Assembly: GCA_050743625.1 (NCBI GenBank)
Contig: JBOGED010000282.1
Coordinates: forward strand, 1-37,032
Direction: 5' to 3'
From: JBOGED01 sp050743625
Lineage (GTDB): Bacteria > Actinomycetota > Nitriliruptoria > Euzebyales > Egibacteraceae
DNA: 37,032 bases
Shown: positions 11,101-17,100 of the stretch, one piece after another
Position numbering within the stretch: position 1 is the first letter of the stretch
Layout of the letters: every line of letters starts with the position of its first letter
The notes under the pieces: generated by a model
Seen by the model: the letters and a program-made list of their open reading frames with translations, nothing else
Databases searched by the model: none
Told to the model about the DNA's origin: nothing
Translations under genes and position numbers: made by a program

Positions 11101-14100
11101 ACGCTCGTCATGCGATCCGGCGGTGTTCCACCCGCCGCGACGAAGACGACGTCGTAGCTCCCGTCGCTTGCGTCGGCCCAGGTGCAGGCGACTTGGTAGT
11201 CGAGGCGTTCGCCCAGGCCGGCGAAGGTCTCCGGCTCCACGCCGCCGCTGGAGTGGAGCCTGCGCAGGACCGCGGGGATACCGCTGCCTTCTTCGAGGGC
11301 GCGCATCGCCGCCGACTCGGGCGCGATACGTGGGTTGGGGACGCGGGTCACTCGCAGGCGGTCGGGCCTCCGCTTCTCCAGGGAGCCGGCCAACGCGTCG
11401 GTGTCGGGGACCTCGGCGCCCCAGACCAGCCCCTGGGCATCGGCCAGCGATACGACCTCGGTCGGCGCCTTATGGAGCGTGACGTCGTAGCGGTAGCGGG
11501 TGAGCTCGTTGTGACACCGGCCGCGTTTGATGCGGACGTCGACGCCTCCGATGCCGGGCACGTGCTCGGGCAGGAAGGCGAAGTAGTCCGGGTCGATAAG
11601 CAGCTCCTTCTCCAGCAGGATGCTGCGTTCGATAGCCCGGCGTAGGGCCGCCGGGTCGGCGCCCTCGTCGACCCGGCTCAACTGGATCGCGGTGTGGAAA
11701 CAGCGGTTGAGGCGAAGGTTGCGCACGTCCCCGATGAAGAGCGCCCCCCCGGGGACGATCAGCGTCATGACCTTGGACACGACGTCGGTGAGATAGGCGA
11801 TGCGGGGAAAGTGCTGGACCACCGAGTTGATGACGACGGTGTCGAAGAAGGCGGTGGGCAGCCCGTCGATGAGGTGCGCGGGCTGGCACCGCAGCTCGAC
11901 CCGCCGCGCGAGCTCAGGGTCCCGCTCGAGGTCGGCGCCCATCTTGTCGATGACGGGGGCGGAGAAGTCGGTCCCCCAGTAACACTCGCAGTCGGTCGCC
12001 AGTCGCGACAGCAGCAGTCCGGTGCCGACCCCGATCTCCAGAACCCGGGCGCCGCGATGCCTGTGGAGGCGCAGCCCCCGGATGCGCTCCACGGTCGCCT
12101 CCCGCCACTCGCGCATGTGAGGCAGGGGGATCGGCTTGCGGTCGTAGCTCGAGTCCCAGCCGGAGAAGTCCTCTTGGAACAGCGCAGTGCCGATCCGGGT
12201 GTACTCGTCGTCGTAGATCTGCCGCCACTCGCTGATCTGCTCCTGTTCCACCTCGCCGCCATCCGGGCTCGCCACCTGCGCGGGAACCACATAGCCGACG
12301 AGGCGCCTGGGCCCGCAGCAGGAGCTGCGGATCTGGGCCTGGACGCTGTCGACGCGTCCGGACCCGGATGGGTCGGCGCCATCGGCGACCACGGCGGCGT
12401 GGGCGACGCGAGGGTGCCGGGTGAGCGCGGCTTCGATCTCGCCAAGCTCGACACGGTAGCCACGGATCTTGACCTGGTGGTCGGTGCGGCCCAGAAAGTC
12501 GAGCATGCCGTCGGGGCGGCGCCGGACGAGGTCGCCAGTGCGGTACATCCGCCCACCCGGGGAGGCGAATGGGTCGGCGACGAACCGCTCCGCCGTCAGA
12601 CCCGCTCGGTCCAGATAGCCGCGGGCGAGGCCAACCCCCGTGAGGTACAGCTCGCCGGGGACGCCGTCGGGGACGGGACGCAGCCAGATGTCCAGGACGT
12701 AGGCGCGGGTGTTCCAGACCGGCCGCCCGATGGTCGGAGTGGAGCTGTCGAGGGTGCCGGCACCGAGCGCGTTGATGGTGTACTCGGTCGGCCCGTACAG
12801 GTTGTAGCCCACCACGCCATCGGCGTCGCGCAGCCGCTGCCACACTGCTTCCGAGACCGCCTCGCCGCCCAGCAGGACCAGCACCGGCCGGTGGACCTCC
12901 GGATCGTGGCCCGAGCCAAGCAGTCCGTGCTCGAACAGCTGCTCGGCATAGGTGGGGGTGACGTTGACGACGTCGATGCGGTGGCGATCGCAGTAGGAGA
13001 CGAGCGCTCGAGCGTCGCGGCGCAGCTCCTCGTCCAACACGTGGACCTCGTGGCCTTCGACCAGCCACAAGAGCTCTTCCCATGACATATCGAAGGAGAA
13101 CGACACGGTGTGAGCGATACGCAGCCTGCGTCCCCCAGCCGCGCTCACGACGGGGTCGAAGATGCGCTCCCGGTGGTTGAGCTGCATGTTCGTCAACCCC
13201 CGGTAGGGGGTGACGACGCCCTTGGGCCTGCCCGTGGACCCCGAGGTATAGATCACGTACGCCGGATGCTCCAGGCGGTAGTAGTTGGCGCGAGCGAAGC
13301 CGGGCAGCTCAGCGTCGCTCAGGTCATCGCCCCGCAAGGCATTGACCTCGCTGAGGGTGGTGTCCTCGTCGAGGACAATCCAATCAAGGTCGGCGCGAGG
13401 CAACGACGGCACGAGAGCGGTCGTGGTAACCAGGCACACGGGCGCGGCGTCGCTCAGCATGAACGCCAACCGATCGGCAGGGTAGTCCAAGTCGAGCGGC
13501 AGGTAGGCGGCGCCGGTCTTCAGCACCGCGAACAACGCCGCCACCATGTCCGCGGAGCGCGGCAGGGCCAACGCCACGACCCGCTCCGGGCCCGCGCCAC
13601 GCGCCACGAGCAGCCGAGCCAGCCGGTTCGCGCGCCCGTTCAGCTCCGCGTAGCCGAGCACCTCGTCGCCGCACCGCAGGGCAGTGCGGTCGGGAGCCCG
13701 GGCCGCCCGCTGCTCCAGCAAGTTGGCGATGGTCACATCGGGCACCGAGCGAGCCTCCGCCTCCCACTCGGCACGCAGCCCGTCGCGTTCGCCTGGCGTC
13801 AACGCGTCCAACCGGCCCACTTGAGCCCAGACGTCAGCCGTGAGCCGGTCCAGCACGGTCGTGAAGCGGGCCAGCAGGGCTTCGGCTACGGACTCGGCGA
13901 AGACGTCCGGCTGGTAGATCAGCAACAGCCGCAGCTGCGCGGTCGGCGTCATCACCAGCGTGAGCGGGTAGTGGGTGGCGTCCACGCTGTCCGCCCGCAC
14001 GATGCCGTGTGCGCTCCGGAAGCGCGCGTCCTGGTCCTCGCTCGGAGCGAAGTTCTGCAGCACGAACAGGGTGTCGAACAGCGCAGCGTGGTCGGTCTGG

Positions 14101-17100
14101 CGCTGGATCATGCCCAGCCCCAGGTACTCGTGGGGAATCAGCGCCGATCGCTCTGACTGGATACGGTGCAGCAGGTCCAGGACCGGCTCGCCGGGATCGA
14201 GGGTAATGCGCATCGGCACGGTGTTGAGGAACAGCCCGATGATGGTCTCGACGTCCGGTACCGCGGCCGGACGGCCGGACACCGTGAAGCCGAACACCAC
14301 GTCGTCGCGGCCGACCATGCGGGACAGCACCATGCCCCATGCCGCGCTCACGATCGTGTTCAGCGTCAGACCGTACCGACGGGCCTCAGCGCGGATGTGG
14401 TCGCTCAGCCCGCGCTCCAGCTGGACGAGGCGGTGGCTCGGCATGACCCGCTCCGATACGCGGCCGGCCGGTGCCACCAGCGTGGGTTCCTCCAGACCGG
14501 CCAGCGCTGCCCTCCAGGCGTCCGCCGCCGACTGCTCGTCTTGCGCTGCCAACCAGGCGAGATAGTCACGGTAGGAGCCAGGATGGGGTAGGTCGTGATC
14601 GTCGCCGGCCCGCTCGTAAAGGTCGAACAGCTCTCGAAAGAACAGGTCCTCTGACCAGCCGTCCCACACCAGCACGTGGTGCGTCACGATCATCCGATAG
14701 CACCCGGGGCCGAGCCGGATCAGGGTGAGACGGCACAGTGGCGGTCGAGAGGGATCGAACCGGCGCATCCGGTCCGCGGCCATGATCTGTTCTAGCCGCT
14801 CGCGCCGCTCGGCGGGAGCGATCCCGGACAGGTCGATCTCCTCGACCGGCATGCCCGTGCCGCGGCTGATGAACTGCACGGGACGCGTGAGCCCGTCGCT
14901 CCAGAACCCCGCACGGAGGTTGGGGCTGCGGGCGAGCAGCTTCGCGCACGCCGCGCGTAGCTGGCCGGCGTCCATCTCGCGCCGCAGGTCGAAGGAGTCC
15001 TGGACAGTGTAGACGTCGAGGCCGCCCTGGTCATAGTTGGCGTGGAAGAGCAACCCCTCCTGCAGCGGCGACAGCGGCCAGATGTCCTCGACGCCGTCAG
15101 GACAGGCGGCTTCCACGATGTCGATCTCGTCTTGGTCCAGCGCGAGGATCGTCAGGTCGGAGGGCGTGAGACCGCCAGCGCCCGGGGTCTGCGCGTAGGC
15201 CGTGAGCGCGCGTAGCGCGACCGTCCAATGCTCAGCCAGCTCGGTGACGTCCCGCTCGGTCAGCGCCTCGCGAGCCCAGGTCCAGGTGGCGCTCAGCCGC
15301 GGACCGCCGGGCGTGTCGTGGGTGATGGCGTCGATCTGCAGCGGGTACGGCAGGCGCATGCCTGGATCGGGATCCGCCGTGACCGCGTCGAGCTCTTCGG
15401 CCACCGTCCAGTCAGCCGCTTCCCCAGAACTGAGCCTGCCCAGATAGTTGAACAGGATCTCCGGCTGCGACGCTTGGGCGAGGATCGCAACCGTTTGGGC
15501 GTTGACATAGCGCAGCATCCCGTACCCGAGGCCCCCGTCGGGTGCTGCGCGGAGCTGCTCCTTGACACGTTTGAGCGCCTGCCCCGTGGCCGCTCCCCCG
15601 CGTAGCGCCTCGTCGAGGTCGACGTGGCCCGAGTCGAGACGCACCGGGCGGATGCTGGTGAGCCACCCGACGGTGCGGGAGAGGTCGACCTTGGGTGAGC
15701 CGGGTGAGTCGAGGCCGGCGGAGGTCTCCTCGCGCCCGTGGCCCTCCACGTCCACGAGCAGGCAGGTGAGGCCGCGGTGGCCGCGACGCTCGCGCCATCG
15801 CGTCACGGCCAGATGCAACGCGGTCAACAGCACCTCGGTGACGCCTCCATGGACGGCCGCGGGCACGGAGGTGAGCAGCGGTGCGGTGTCCTCGGTCGGC
15901 AGCTGGACCGTCACGGACGCGGCCAAGCCGAAGGTGCTCCCGGCCACACGCCGGCCGGGGAGGAGCTCGGCGCCGGGCTTCAACGTCTCGGACCAGTGCG
16001 TCAGCTCGGCCAGTCGGTGGGCTCTCTGCGCTTGCTCGGTGACCACCTGCGCCCACCGCCGCAGCGAGGTGCCGGCAGGATCCAGCCGAGGCGCGTGGCC
16101 GGCGGTCACCGCCCGCCACGCGGCGTCGAGATCGGGGAGCAGGATGCGCCACGACACGCCGTCGATCACGAGATGGTGAACCACGAGCAGCAGTCGACCG
16201 GGCCGATCGCCGCCGTCGAGCCACACCGCCTGCATCACGATCCCGGCTTCGGGATCCAGCCGGCCGGCGGCCGCGTCGGACTCCGCGGCGATGACCGCGC
16301 GCAGCGCCTCGCGGTCTTGGCCGGCCATGCCCAGACCGCGGACGTCGACACGGCGCAGCAGGTCATCCGCCCGTACCGTCCCAGGACGAGTCGTCTCGAG
16401 CGACCACAGCATCGGAGAGGGGCGCGCGAGACGCAGGCGGAGGCCGTCGTGATGGTCGAGGACCGCCTGCAGCGTCTCGGCGATCCGCTCCAGGCCGGCC
16501 CGCGCCGGCACCTGGAGCAGCATCGACTGGTTGAATCGGTTGATCGGGCCGCCGCGTTCCCGCAGCCAATGCACGATCGGCAGCAGGGGGATGTCGCCGA
16601 CCCCGGCGGACCCGTCAGCGCCATCCGACCCGATCGCCGGTCCCGCCGTCGCGTCGGAGCGGGTCGCACGAGCGGCGACTGCCAGTCCGGCGGCGGTTGG
16701 GTGCAAGAACACGTCCCGGGGACTGATGTCCAGCTCGTGCGCCCGTGCTCGACTGACCAACGTGATCGCGATGATGCTGTCGCCGCCGAGGGCGAAGAAG
16801 TTGTCGTCGGCCCCCACTCGAGTCAAGCCGAGCACCTCGGCGAAGAGGTCACAGAGGATGCGCTCGCTCTCGTCGCGTGGACCGCGGGACCTCATGGTGA
16901 GCGTAGAAATGTCTGGGTTCCCTGGGTTGGGTAACGCCTTCCGGTCCAGCTTCCCGTTCGGCGTCAACGGCAACGCATCCACTGCCACGAAGGCAGCCGG
17001 CACCATGTAGTCGGGCAAGATCCCGGCCACATGCTCGTGCAGTGCTCCCGCGTCCAGGCCGCTGTCGCCGGCCAGGACGACGTAGGCGAACAGGCGTCGG

